This document shows, piece by piece, positions 1-10,312 of a stretch of 64,000 nucleotides of DNA. Made by a program: the position numbers and the translations under genes. Source of the DNA: Ephemerocybe angulata. Taxonomy: Eukaryota; Basidiomycota; Agaricomycetes; Agaricales; Psathyrellaceae. The notes under the pieces were generated by a model. It was given only the letters and a program-made list of their open reading frames with translations. It did no database searches and was not told the origin of the DNA. How positions within the stretch are numbered: position 1 is the stretch's first letter; each line of letters opens with the position of its first letter. The stretch spans positions 1 to 64,000 of the forward strand of contig JAACJK010000020.1 of the NCBI GenBank assembly GCA_013368325.1. Reading direction: 5' to 3'.

Positions 1-58
1 CCTAACCCTAACCCTAACCCTAACCCTAACCCTAACCCTAACCCTAACCCTAACCCTA
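1..58. repeat. Telomere repeat (CCCTAA)n
   Basis: Nearly ten perfect CCCTAA units run from the first base, ending at CCCTAAG. This is the C-rich strand of a TTAGGG telomere read towards the chromosome interior, so base 1 is the physical left end of the chromosome or very close to it. No degenerate telomere variants follow; unique sequence starts at once. Confidence 0.98.
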
Positions 59-569
59 AGTATGATCAAGCGAGGGGAACAATGAGGAGGAGAGTCAACC
101 ACGACGAGGGAAAAAGATCGGGAATGAATGCAAATGAGAGCCAGGTAGAGAGCATATTTAAGAATTATAAGATATCACTTCCGGTATTCGGGGTTTCCTG
201 TCCATAAAGCGAGCCAACTAGTCAACAATTACTTCATGAGCGCAGAAAGGACAACTACGACTGAAACTCTCGTCGCATCACGGCATAGACGATCGACAAT
301 AGTCCCCGACACCGTTGTAGGGGTATGTTGCTCGAAGTAGGATATACAGTATGCAATATGGAATATTACCCTTCGAGCAGGGTACCGCGGATTCAGGAAA
401 CTACTTTACTCATAGATTTCGTGGCAACAGGGTTCCAGTCTCCTTCGCAGACGAGTTATGCATTAGGCATTAATCTTGAGCTACGGTGGCAGATGGCTTG
501 GGATAACCGAGACACTTTTTTATTTCTGACATCCGTAACTTCCACCGCAGCTCGCCTCTGACCATCACG
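59..569. other. Telomere-proximal spacer, no gene identified
   Basis: The sequence is AT-rich and unique. Short reading frames are present on both strands but none has splice-linked neighbours or a recognisable motif. The 5' exons or promoter of the following EZH2-type gene may lie in the right part. Confidence 0.5.
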
Positions 570-3500
570 ACCATTTGCACCCACTTCGACTACAAAGTCT
601 ATTTGATCAGAAGCTTCAAGAACGACCACGAGCGGGTCACACATGACGCTGGGGCTGGTCTTGAGGTGGTCACAGTCCTGAATACAGCACAGGTGAAGCT
701 GAGCTCACCTTCAGGGCTTCTGTTTCGAGTGCGAAATTAATTGGTACAACTTGCGGAGGCGGACCGCCCTGTGGATGGATTGCCTAATGCTCCAAAAAAT
801 CCACTTGAAGGTGAATCGAGCGAAGCAAGCCACAATTCCAGCTATAGTGGTAAGAGGAAACCCGGAACCCATTTGGATGACGATCACGAGATTCCAGTCT
901 GGACTGTACACCTTCAGAACCCCGTCCGTGTACCACCTTCTTCTTTGCCTGCGAAGACATACCCTCCAGGGCAACCGGGTATGAATTGTGAGTTATCAAG
1001 CTTCTCAGACTAGCTCAGTTCGACCACGACACGACTCTCTAGGTCTAAACTGAGTGGCGTCCAATCTCCCTCGAACCAAGATCCACGTCTTATTCAAAAT
1101 ATTTCTAGCCGATTCTCGAATCAATAAATGTAATAACCTTGGTAGAGAGAGGGAGGCACTGGCTGCAAACCAGAGGTCGACTATTCCGAAGAAGCGCCCG
1201 TCCGGAGTATGTACCTGTGAGACTGCTGAGTCAGAGCGTGATCGGCAAGCCCGGCTGTTCAAAAGAAAGAATGATTGGCCTCTCCTTTCACGTTCCAAGA
1301 CGATCCGAGGACTTCTACTGATAACAAGTCCTTCTTCAAGTCCCCCTTGTCTATATCATCTAACATTTCCTCACAAGGCAAAATCTTCATGGCCCACGAT
1401 GCAGTCAACGCTCTCTTGGCCACACAAAAGGAGCCTTCTATTGCTCAAAGCATCCTTGTTGATTGTATAAAGGAATACACGGCATGGGACAGGGAATACT
1501 GCAAAAAAGCACTTTCATCGTTACAGAGGATTGCAGAATCAACCAGGAAACCCTTAAACATAGGCAAGTGTCATGAAAAGATGCAGTTTACTTATATATA
1601 CTGACTGAGCATGGAGACACAAACCCGATCCAAACACCACAGAGCGATTGTGAGGTTGAGTTTGGCGAATTCCTCTGGTGTGACTACCCCGATGATGATG
1701 CTGGAGTAGAAATCAGGACGGAACATCGTGACCCTGTCGAAGTATATGTTGAGGAGTCATTCCTGCCACATCCACCGTACGAGTCCTGCGCTCCGGCGTC
1801 CCGCAATGTCAGAGTGGGCGATGATCCCGACATCATGCCTTTCATCCCATTTGCCGATGACCCCACCTTTGACCGGGAGGACTACTGTTGCGAGTTCCGC
1901 TCGTTCGCTTGGCAACGTCTTCATCAAGATCCTGATTGTCAGTACCTCTTCCATCTAATGAGACCAATATTTCACGCAACCCACAGTGGAAATGACTGTT
2001 AGGGAGATGGCCCGAAGGCTTACCCTTCCTGATCTTGAGCGAGCGGCGTCTGAGTCCAAACTAAAGTTGCTGTCATCTAGGAGGTAGGCCGTTAGGTCTT
2101 ATGTCCTGTGTCAATAGCTAAAATATTTGAAGGGACTATCCAGATACCATACCACTGGGCTGGAGCAGGGCGCCCTCCCGCCTCACTCCGCGTTACAAAG
2201 ATGCCCGCCCATCCGACATTCTAAGCGCTCTCCAAAGCTCTTTTTGTCATTCACAAAGCTGTGTGATAGCGTATTGCACTGTACACTGTGAGAAGTCGAT
2301 AACCTTTCCGATCCTAGACTGACTCAAGTAGTAGAGGATATAGCTCGACCAATCTCCAATGGAGGGGAAGTGCCCCTTGAATCGAGCCTACCAGAAAGGG
2401 AAGATCCATGTGGAACTGATTGCTACACTCTAGGGGCCCATGCCAATGACCTGGTATGTTACAGTTGACCAGGCAGTTTTTTTTAATGACGGCCATATGA
2501 TGCTAGGCAAATGATTCAACAACGAATGAAGCTGACGATGATCTCTGTACTGCAATCTTCCAAAATAGTCCGAGTGCCCTGCCCTGTGATCTCGCCATCA
2601 TTCTACGCCGGCCGTGTTTTGAGGTATGTTTCCAATCCAATGTCAATATCGTGCACCTGCAAATTTAATATCCACCGTTCCCTAGGTGGCCAGCTACCGC
2701 AACAGATTTTTTCAAAAGAGCAATCTGATCCTTCCGCCAAGGCCAGAATGTGATGTTGCTCTCAAAGGTTAATACACGATTCACAGTCTGTCTTGTGTGA
2801 TACTGATCAATATAAGTGGCCAATGCGTACAACCCATGTGTCATGTTCGTCTCAGCCATGTTACCATGTTGCCCCCATTCGCCACACTAACTTATTGATT
2901 GGTTCCCCAGCTGGAGTCCCTGCAGCCACAGCGGTCCGTGCAGTGATCAGCAAAATTGCAGTTGCTACTCAAACAACGTGGAATGCACGTATGACTGCCG
3001 TTGTGACCATCAATGTATGCCCTTTCTCACCTTTCATAGAGCACGAGCTCACATGAACCCTAGGCTCGCGCCAGAGAAAAGGATGCACCTGCAAAGTCAC
3101 GGGGCGCTGTTCAACACGTCGCTGTCGCTGCGCATTAATGCTTCGCGAGTGTGACCCAAGAATTTGCAATGGATGCACGTCAGGGTAAATGCATCTCTCC
3201 CTCAATGTAGACTTCCTATCTGAGTGACTGTATTGCTTGTAGTGATGCCTTGGGGTGCCTTAACATGGCGATTCAGCTCGGGCGGACAAGGGTGTGTCCC
3301 ATAGATATATATGGCTACATTTCTAATGCCGTGCATGCAGAGAACGAAGGTCCACCGCAGCAAGTTGGGCTTGGGCCTATTTATGGATGAAGACGCCAAC
3401 CAAGGGGACCTAATAACTGGTATGTGCATTACATCATAATCTATCATGGCCAGTTTTCATGGACGCACCAGAGTACATTGGCGAGGCCATTTTCAATGAA

Positions 3501-3964
3501 ACCGCCGAAACACGGGGGTAAGGATACTGCTACTGCTGAAGCCCTTTCCTGCATCAAGCTGATGTGCACCTCATGGCCAGATACATATCGAGGCACATTG
3601 GACGAGTGTACACCTACCAGTTGGACGAGACAATTCTCATTGACAGTGGGCAGGTTGGTAATGAAGCACGGTATATAAACCACAATCCCCGCAAAGCCAA
3701 CGCTAAAGCAAACAGTGTGCCATTTCACCAGACCCGGATGACTGCCATAGCTGACCGTAATTGTAGTTAAAAGTGTGAACGGCGAACATCGAATTGGAAT
3801 ATATGCCGGTACGAATGAACATGCTCTCCACTCTAATGTATCCCTAATCTTTCTCTGTAGCAACACACATATCCGAGGGCACCGAAATATTTCTAGACTA
3901 TGGACCTGAATTCTTTGGAGAAAACGAAATGGTAGATCCATACGAGGTTGAACAGCCCAAATAA
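570..3964 (+). CDS. EZH2: E(z)/EZH2-type H3K27 histone methyltransferase (KMT6)
   Basis: The product is predicted to trimethylate H3 lysine 27 in a PRC2-like nuclear complex. The downstream half resolves into exons with consistent phases: 2507-2623, 2686-2767, probably 2818-2860, 2912-3014, 3064-3184, 3243-3291, 3341-3419, 3472-3517, 3581-3714, 3767-3808 and 3861-3964. A CYTLG segment preceded by PCGTD near 2.4 kb matches the PCGxxCY motif of EZH2. Exons 2912-3184 encode a dense Cys array (CSDQQNCSCY, GCTCKVTGRCSTRRCRC, RECDPRICNGC), the CXC domain. The SET domain follows, with GLGLF, EYIGEAI, RYINHN, NGEHRIGIYA and the closing FLDYG. Coding-like exons reach back to about 570, including 1615-1941 and 1990-2085, which carry DPD-LEM-RRL as in fungal EZH2. 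The exact 5' end and some middle introns (for example around 2288-2328) are unresolved, so N-terminal damage cannot be excluded. It is the gene nearest the telomere. Confidence 0.85.
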
Positions 3965-4609
3965 CGCGGCTTAGGGATCTGCAAAAACACTATCTGGACC
4001 CAGTCTCCTCAAAGGAGATGGCCGATAGGCGTTGCCTGATTAGCTTGGCTCACTTCCCATGCCTGTGGTTCACTACGATTCCCTATCATTCGGAGTTTCC
4101 ATACCTAATTTGCGCATTTACTCAATGTATGACTTCCCGTAAGAATCTAGTCCACAGTTGAGAGGACTAGATGTTTCCCGAGGGATATTTCCGAGTTCCC
4201 AGGCCTTCCTATGGAAGGTATGATGTCAATGGGAACGCGGTGGCTCGTCCTCTGCCATGCTCATAAGCCTTTCTTTTATAAAAGGTGAAATGTGGGCATG
4301 CTCCTGTTTGGCTGCGGCCTGCTTCGTACAGCCCTGTCGAACATGGTCATGGCTCGGTCCTCACTGACGCTCAGTGGTATTCTACGGTTATAACTCTCCA
4401 CGAAGCTGGAGGGACTAGATCTCGGAGTACGCTGGAGTCTCGACGCGAGATACTTAACTTACATGGCACCTCAGGGTCATCAAAACAACGAATGAGCCTG
4501 ACTGAAGGAGCGGGCTACGTATGCCACTCGTTACGCAGTGTTCACAACTTCGGCGCACCAGAGCCGAATCAAGCAGTCTGACAGTCATGCACGTGGGGGT
4601 GGGAGTGTA
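3965..4609. other. Intergenic spacer between EZH2-type and BAH-PHD genes
   Basis: This 645-base stretch lies between the EZH2-type stop codon and the promoter module of the next gene on the same strand. Short reading frames do not join into a splice-consistent model. It probably contains the 3' UTR of the first gene and the distal promoter of the second. Confidence 0.5.
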
Positions 4610-4702
4610 TGACGTCACTCGCGGGAATGTGACAGAGCCCGCGAGTAGTCACAAGTTGTCACGCAACTCTGCTCGTGCCACGTCATTCTCATCTCAAGCA
4701 AT
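4610..4702 (+). promoter_or_regulatory. Palindromic promoter module of BAH-PHD gene 1
   Basis: A perfect CRE-type palindrome TGACGTCA (4610-4617) overlaps a nested inverted structure: TCACTCGCGGG, a short spacer with GTGACAGA, then CCCGCGAGTAGTCAC (to about 4652). The 20 bases before the ATG (GCCACGTCATT...CATCTCAAGC) are nearly identical to those before the paralogue at 12380. Conservation between otherwise diverged paralogues argues that this is regulatory. The factor that binds it is unknown. Confidence 0.6.
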
Positions 4703-5917
4703 ATGGCCAGAACCGCGAAAACCAAAGGCAGAAAGGCAAAGAAGGCTAAGTCGGCTCCCGGCGCTGCAAAGAAGGCTAAGTCGGCTCCCGGCGCTGTTGG
4801 GGGGAAGTCTCCGGTGATCACGGTCGCGACGATCAAGTACCTCAAGCAGGTTCAAAAGGTCACCTTGATCGGCGAGAACAAAAAAGATCAACATGAGTTG
4901 GAGCCCGGCCAAGTGTAAGCCTTCTGCAGTATCTCCATTAAACCAACGATGACACAGCTCTCCTCCAGGCTCTACATTAGGCGACCCGAAATGGCACACC
5001 AGACCATATTCGACGATGGATGGAAGACGAACATGGTATACGTGGTCTCCGTTCACGAGGGGCACGTGGAGGGGGATCATTGGGTCCTCTGCAAGAACCT
5101 TTACCGCTCGAACGAGGCCACTCTCGCACACATTGACGAGGACCGGCGCAAGAACCTCGGCATTGCCGAAGTAGTTTTCTCCTCCGATGAGTCGATCTAT
5201 AAGACCACCGACATTGTTTGTAAGTCTGCTACTTTTGTCCTGGCGCAAAGTGGCTCAGCGTTTCGCCTACAGCGCCCGTCAACGTCCACATCTTCAACGA
5301 GGAGGATTTTGACCAGCAGGTCATTCCCACGTCGGAATGGTGGTGCCGCTATTATCTAGATAACGGCGAGCTCCGTGGCCTCCGGGTAAGCAAACCGTTC
5401 CTCGCTCTTGATGATACTGACCGATTGTAATTTATAGGGCACATTGAGCGCCCCCGAACTCGGCGAGTTTCACGAGGGGTGCGCTCAATGCCAAGAACCA
5501 TACAATTCCAACGACCATGCTAAGCAGCAGATCTACTGCCGCCATTGTGGCAAATGGCTCCACATCTCTTGCTGCATTGACGAGCCAGCGATGAATAAGC
5601 GTCCCCCGCGTTGGGTCGAGTCCAGGGGGCCCGCTACTGAAAAGGCGAAGCAGTTGGTGAAAAATCTGAAGGACCTCCCCATCATACGGGGGGCCTTCTA
5701 CCTTGATGAGGAAGATTCCATGCGGGAGGACTGGATGCTTTGCGGGTCTGGGCTTGTAGTTACTAACTTCCAAGCTCATGTGGACAGCCTTCTCGCAAGG
5801 ACCCCCCTGACTGAGCGCATGGTGAACGACTTGTTTGGTCACGAAGATGTCGCCGCCGATATCAGTGAGATTGACCTGCCCTTCATCCCATGCCCTCGTT
5901 GCCACAGTCAATTGTGA
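4703..5917 (+). CDS. BAH-PHD chromatin reader with H3-tail-like N-terminus (paralogue 1)
   Basis: Four exons (4703-4914, 4969-5219, 5273-5385, 5438-5917) give 351 aa; all phases close and the paralogue at 11160-12380 has the same intron positions. Residues 1-37 are basic and start MARTAK; two copies of AKKAKSAPGA then GAVGGKSP resemble the H3 K27 region. About residues 72-192 form a BAH domain (WVLCKNLYR, LGIAEVVFSSDESIY, PVNVHIFNEEDF, EWWCRYY). A C4HC3 PHD-like finger uses C207, C210, C226, C229, H234 and C237. Its last Cys pair, C344 and C347, lies after an insertion of about 105 residues. BAH-PHD proteins such as Neurospora EPR-1 act in H3K27me3 silencing; a reader role here is inferred from the fold and from the adjacent EZH2-type gene. 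The ATG is chosen because both paralogues share MART. Confidence 0.88.
4736..4795 (+). repeat. Perfect 30-bp in-frame tandem duplication inside BAH-PHD gene 1
   Basis: Two identical 30-base copies (4736-4765 and 4766-4795) each encode AKKAKSAPGA. They double a KSAP motif like that around H3 lysine 27. Perfect identity suggests a recent duplication. The second paralogue lacks it. Confidence 0.9.
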
Positions 5918-6199
5918 TCTCCACTCGTCGCCTCTTCCCCTGCCTTCTCTGCCCAGTCACTGTCTACCTCCCATAGCATGCATATTACCTGTCGATTTTA
6001 CTGTGAACTTTTACTTGTCCGAATTGTATTTTCTATTGGAACCATATAGTGTTTTCCCGAATTGTATCTCCGTGAGGTGGCCCTATTTGAGATATAAATA
6101 TCATTTCGATGTTCTTATCAGCTATCTTATAAACGATAGTGGTCAGCTTCGGAGCTAAACAAGGTGGCTCCGCAGGCGGTGCAGCTGGTAGGCTTGAAG

Positions 6200-7248
6200 C
6201 CCAGTGAGAACCCACCTTCGGCCAGGTGCGGTGAGTATCGTCCCAGCTCGGGATTTTCAGCATCTGATATCCCGAGACTGGACGAGCTGGAACGAAACCT
6301 GCCGTCAGATTGAGACAGTATTTCTCGTCTCATCTCACTATATTCTGGCCAATCTCGGCGGTTCAGGAGACCGAGATGGACCGAGATTCTTTGACCAATG
6401 ATTTATTGCATTTTTGGGGGCCCCGGGCTCCTCCTCCTGGCACGGTTTCATAGAGAAATGGGTCTATTTCAAGCGAATTCTAGCTACAGTACAGTTGAAG
6501 GAATAGGAAACTACAGAGGTACGCCATTGTTGCAGGGGGATGCAGGCCGGCGCAGGCGCAGGGGACGGGGCTCGAGAATGGTAGAGGCGCGAGAACTGAG
6601 AACATGTTCGTTGGGCGGGGGGTGGAGGCGAGATTTTCGAGTGGGAAACAAGGTGTAGAAGCGGCTGTGAAAGCTGGACTGGAAGCACAATAGCCCGGGA
6701 ATGATGAAGGGAGTGCGCGTACCAACTCCTCCTCCTCCCTTTGCCTGCATGGCTATGTAGCCCTCCTCGCTTATGAAGTCAGTTGAGAGTAATTACGCCA
6801 GGAGCTACCACAGACTCACCGCCAACATCATTTATTGGATCAGATGCAAACACGCCCTGTCGAATTCGGCCGCTACGTGGGCGGGGACATCTCGTGAAGG
6901 GGGTCTGGCGGAGGACATGGGGTGATGGTAAGAAGTGAAGATTGGCGCAGCTTCGTGAACTCGACTTCCGACTGTTTGCAATTGTCTAAGTCAGCGAATA
7001 CCACGGAAATTACTGCTAATATGATTTGAATATGATCATATTCACGCAGGATTGACACGGGAGTCACCAGAGTACTATAGCAGGTTATGAATAACATTAG
7101 TTTATCTATCTAGTGCCAGAGTAGAGCCATGGTTTGCCGAGATTGAGAAGGAGGCCGCTGTGAGTAACCGTGACTGACCAAAGTCCCATCTCGGGGCCGC
7201 GATTTGACGATACTCACCGCACCTGGCCGAAGGTGGGTTCTCACTGGG
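6200..7248. mobile_element. Non-autonomous DNA element with 43-bp terminal inverted repeats
   Basis: The 43 bases at 6200-6242 (starting CCCAGTGAGAACCCACC) are a perfect reverse complement of 7206-7248. The roughly 1,050-base interior has no transposase; its reading frames are short and unmatched. Further inverted pieces containing CCGAGATTG occur near 6350 and 7138. I see no convincing target-site duplication at either end, so the superfamily is unassigned. It lies between BAH-PHD gene 1 and the SET gene, with its right end about 220 bases before the chosen SET start codon. Confidence 0.75.
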
Positions 7249-7466
7249 TCGGAATAAATGTAACTTTGTATTGGAGTTAAGGCTTAAACGCGTGTGAAGC
7301 TATCATCATTAAACCGCGCTGGAGAGAAAGTAAATACTCGGGACCGCCGTGGGAAGCAGCGCCACGGAGCTTGGGATCCAATCAAGGGATCACGGAAACT
7401 GCCACAACGTTCTTTGCTGCGGACTACACTTGCTGCCACGTAGCATTCCCGCTCAGCACCGCCCTC

Positions 7467-8648
7467 ATGGTCCACAAAATCCTCGATTCTGCCAAACAGC
7501 CGAAGGTCCCTACGGAAGATCTCACCTTGATATTTGGAGGGAGGATCAGTAGCAATGGCCCATTTGAGCCCAAGAAAGCCTCCGAGGCTACCTTTCTTTC
7601 TTCGCTAGGTCACATTACCTTCCTGAATGAGATCGACAAGGACGAGGATACGCCGCCTTTCTACTACTCAGACGAGGCATATCGCGCTTTGGTCGTACCA
7701 GGTCCTGACACTGAGATCCTGGAAGGCTGCAAGTGCCGGGGCTCATGCCACCCTGATCATAACGACTGTTCCTGCAATGTGGCGTATACAAAGGATGGGA
7801 GGTTGCTGGACGGTCTAGACGAACAGCCCATTCGGGAGTGCAACCTGAACTGTAGCTGCTCTATGCACTGCCGAAACCGAGTAAGTGAGGTTAAGCCAGT
7901 CTTCCAGGTTCAGTCGCTTATATCCAGCCTGTGAATGTATAAGGTTGTTCAACAAGGCATAAAGCACAATTTTTCCATCACAAAAACAATTGGAAAGGGC
8001 TACGGCGTATACTGCTATGAGGAGTCTATCCCTAAAGGGACATTTGTTGGTGTGTACGCTGGAGAAGTGATGAGGTGGAACGACGCTGCTGACCGGATCG
8101 GGTTTGTCTCCCGCCCTTACACGTCTGACACCTTTTCAAATACTAATAAAGCCTCGTTCCAGTGCAAAGGACGCACTCACAAACCCAAAGGGTCGGTATG
8201 TATTTGCAATAAACTTTCCACACCTGCAGACCGATGGCTGGGTGCCCGAATACGTGGTAGACGCATATCAAGTTGGAAACGTAAGTCAGTCCCCATTGTT
8301 GCTCTTGGTGATGCCCTTATACCAATGGTTGAGGTAGTTCACAAGATTTTTGGTGAGCATCTCAGTAATACGGTGTAGGCTAAAGTGATCATTGTGTTTC
8401 ACCCTCAGAACCATAGCTGCAGCCCCAATGCCTCTGCAAAAGCTTGTTACATAGATGACCACCTCCCATTTGCTCCTCTCATCGCTTTTTTTGCAACCCA
8501 GGATATTGCTCCAGGAGAAGAGATCACAATTAGCTATGGTAAAGACGGCGAGGGCCTGCTTACGTGCCCCATATCAGATAATGATTGTCTTTGTGGCGCC
8601 TCGAACTGTACAGGTAAGCATAATCGGCGATATACAGACATATACTGA
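7467..8648 (+). CDS. SUV39/KMT1-type SET-domain histone methyltransferase
   Basis: Five exons (7467-7880, 7944-8101, 8163-8280, 8338-8352, 8409-8648) join in phase to 314 aa. A nine-cysteine pre-SET domain (residues about 88-138, CKCRGSC to CSCSMHC) precedes a SET domain with KGYGVYC, GVYAGEV, VDAYQVGN, NHSCSPNA at 236-243 and EEITISYG. The post-SET motif is CLCGASNC. This is the SUV39/Clr4/DIM-5 arrangement, so H3K9 methylation is expected. Exon 4 is only 15 bases and supplies FTRFL just before NHSC; without it the SET core breaks. No chromodomain is visible in the N-terminal 87 residues. The reading frame continues upstream of the chosen ATG (to at least 7371), so an additional 5' exon is possible. 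The frame could also continue by splicing at 8612 into a downstream exon. It sits between two BAH-PHD genes. Confidence 0.85.
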
Positions 8649-9438
8649 ACGAAGACCCAAGGGAAAATGTACACTTAAGTGTGAATAACAATCCTGTAAC
8701 TTTCGATGTAACCGTACAGGCATTTCCAAGTGTTATTGAGACAATTAGAACAGCGAACAGTGAATTTGCGCGCGCCTCGATTTTTGCGCTGCCTCACCAA
8801 ACGTTTGCCCGCCGATTCGAAATTTTCGCACTAGATGCGTGTTCAGCTTATATATAGAGTATAACACTGTTCTCTCCTCAAATTTGCACGCGAAGGACAA
8901 ATTTATGTGCGTGAGGCCAAATATTTGCGCGCTGCACTTTATATGCCAAGCAAAGGACGTCGAGCCTTGGTGTGTCCAGAACCAGGTGGGGCCCAGTCCC
9001 TCACCCCATTGGCTGGCCATTTCTTTGTTTGTAACAGTGTGCAGGATGCCCAAATTTGGCAGTGACCTGTTTCTTCGTTTGGGCCAGAACGGGAGTGCAT
9101 AGGCCTTACTGTCCAAAGATAGAAAGTTGGGAATCCTTCCAAGAGGCAAGTGCCAGAAACTCAAGTTAGTGATACGTTTCACTCTAGTTGGTACTTCCGA
9201 TCTTGTATTTCAATCAATAGAAAGAAGGGAGAATGTATTTGGAATGGATGTGATCGGTCAGCGCAAGATCATAGTACCTAACTAGTTACATCGCAATATC
9301 TAGTAGCATTAGTCGGGGGGTGTGTGACATTGAAGGGAGGTCAGCAAGCAACCAAAGGTCGTGGATCCTGGATACGCACCTGTATGTGACAAAGAATCTG
9401 GAGAGAAGGAGGCGGGGTTTGCTTAGATCACGCCTGAA
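8649..9438. repeat. Spacer with a diverged copy of the 51-bp subtelomeric module
   Basis: Within this gene-free stretch, about 9013-9092 contains CATTTCTTTGTTTGTAACAG then GCCCAAATTTGGCAGTGACC and TTTCTTCGTTTG. These are diverged forms of the module that is tandem and dispersed at 17.4-30 kb and again near 31.1 kb. No gene is recognised. Confidence 0.6.
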
Positions 9439-10129
9439 GTGGGCATCGAGAACGACCTTGTACCTGCCCACACGGCTGTAGGTTCGAGTGGATCGCACGT
9501 CTACGCCAGCACGCATCTCTGCCTCATAGCACGCTTGGAATTCCAGCAGGCGGGGGTGCTTCCAACCACTCTTCACTTTCCTGCCCTGACCCACCTTGCA
9601 TTGGGTGATTACGCCTTTTATCACCCCCGGAAGGAATACGGGGTTCTCATGGCCGCATTTGCGGTTGGTGGATTGATGCCAAAGTTGGAAGCCTTGGAGT
9701 TACTCCATTATGCCGGGGATCCTCGACCGTTGCTCGAGCGATTTGGGAAGCAGCTCAAGTTCCTATCATATCCAACCCACCCTGACGATGAGGGGTTCCT
9801 ATCACATCCCACCCCCTATGGCGATGAGGAGGAGGTTGACGTGCCACTGGATCTTCTGTCCTAATATCCGGACCTTGAGGCTCTTCTTCCATTCAACGAT
9901 CCCCCATGTCTATTCCAACCGGCAAAGGTCGATGCGTGTCGAGATTGTCACGATCGATATTGTCACGCCAGGGGGTGGTAAAATGACAGGGGGTGGTGAA
10001 ACAACTAGTTCCGAGGAGGCGAATCAGCGCTACAAACAGGTCCATCGGGTGTGTAGGATGGAGGGTCATTTGTTGGAGATAGTGGCGTATGCTGTCGCAC
10101 TGAAAGACATTTGTATCATACGTAGGTGA
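9439..10129 (+). pseudogene. F-box/LRR-like protein relic
   Basis: The frame at about 9480-9862 encodes a leucine-patterned stretch (FPALTHLALGDYAF, LMPKLEALELLHY, LERFGKQLKFLSYP) typical of the LRR-like part of basidiomycete F-box proteins. It stops after DVPLDLLS. A neighbouring frame continues with CPNIRTLRLFFHS, which suggests a frameshift near 9860. No F-box itself and no good start codon are seen. I read it as a truncated, frameshifted remnant; a spliced short gene is less likely. Confidence 0.45.
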
Positions 10130-10312
10130 AGCCGTAATCGTACGTAGTCGGTGATGCGCGCACGGAGGAGGCGTGTAGTGCCCTGCTAACGAATTCATCT
10201 GGACGCTTAACGCCAAGCTTAGAGCAGGAGGCTTCGGCTGGATACCGGACCCAGACAGGGTCTATATAGTCATGAATGCCGAAAACGCAGAATACCGGAC
10301 CGGCTGGTACAT

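Noticed and set aside
4703..4815. A true histone H3 gene
   Set aside because: Only the tail is H3-like; no histone fold follows, and the downstream exons are BAH and PHD.
6127..6263. tRNA or 5S-like gene in the left end of the TIR element
   Set aside because: GGTGGCTCCGCAGG and AGCTGGTAGGC resemble promoter boxes only loosely, and no cloverleaf could be drawn.
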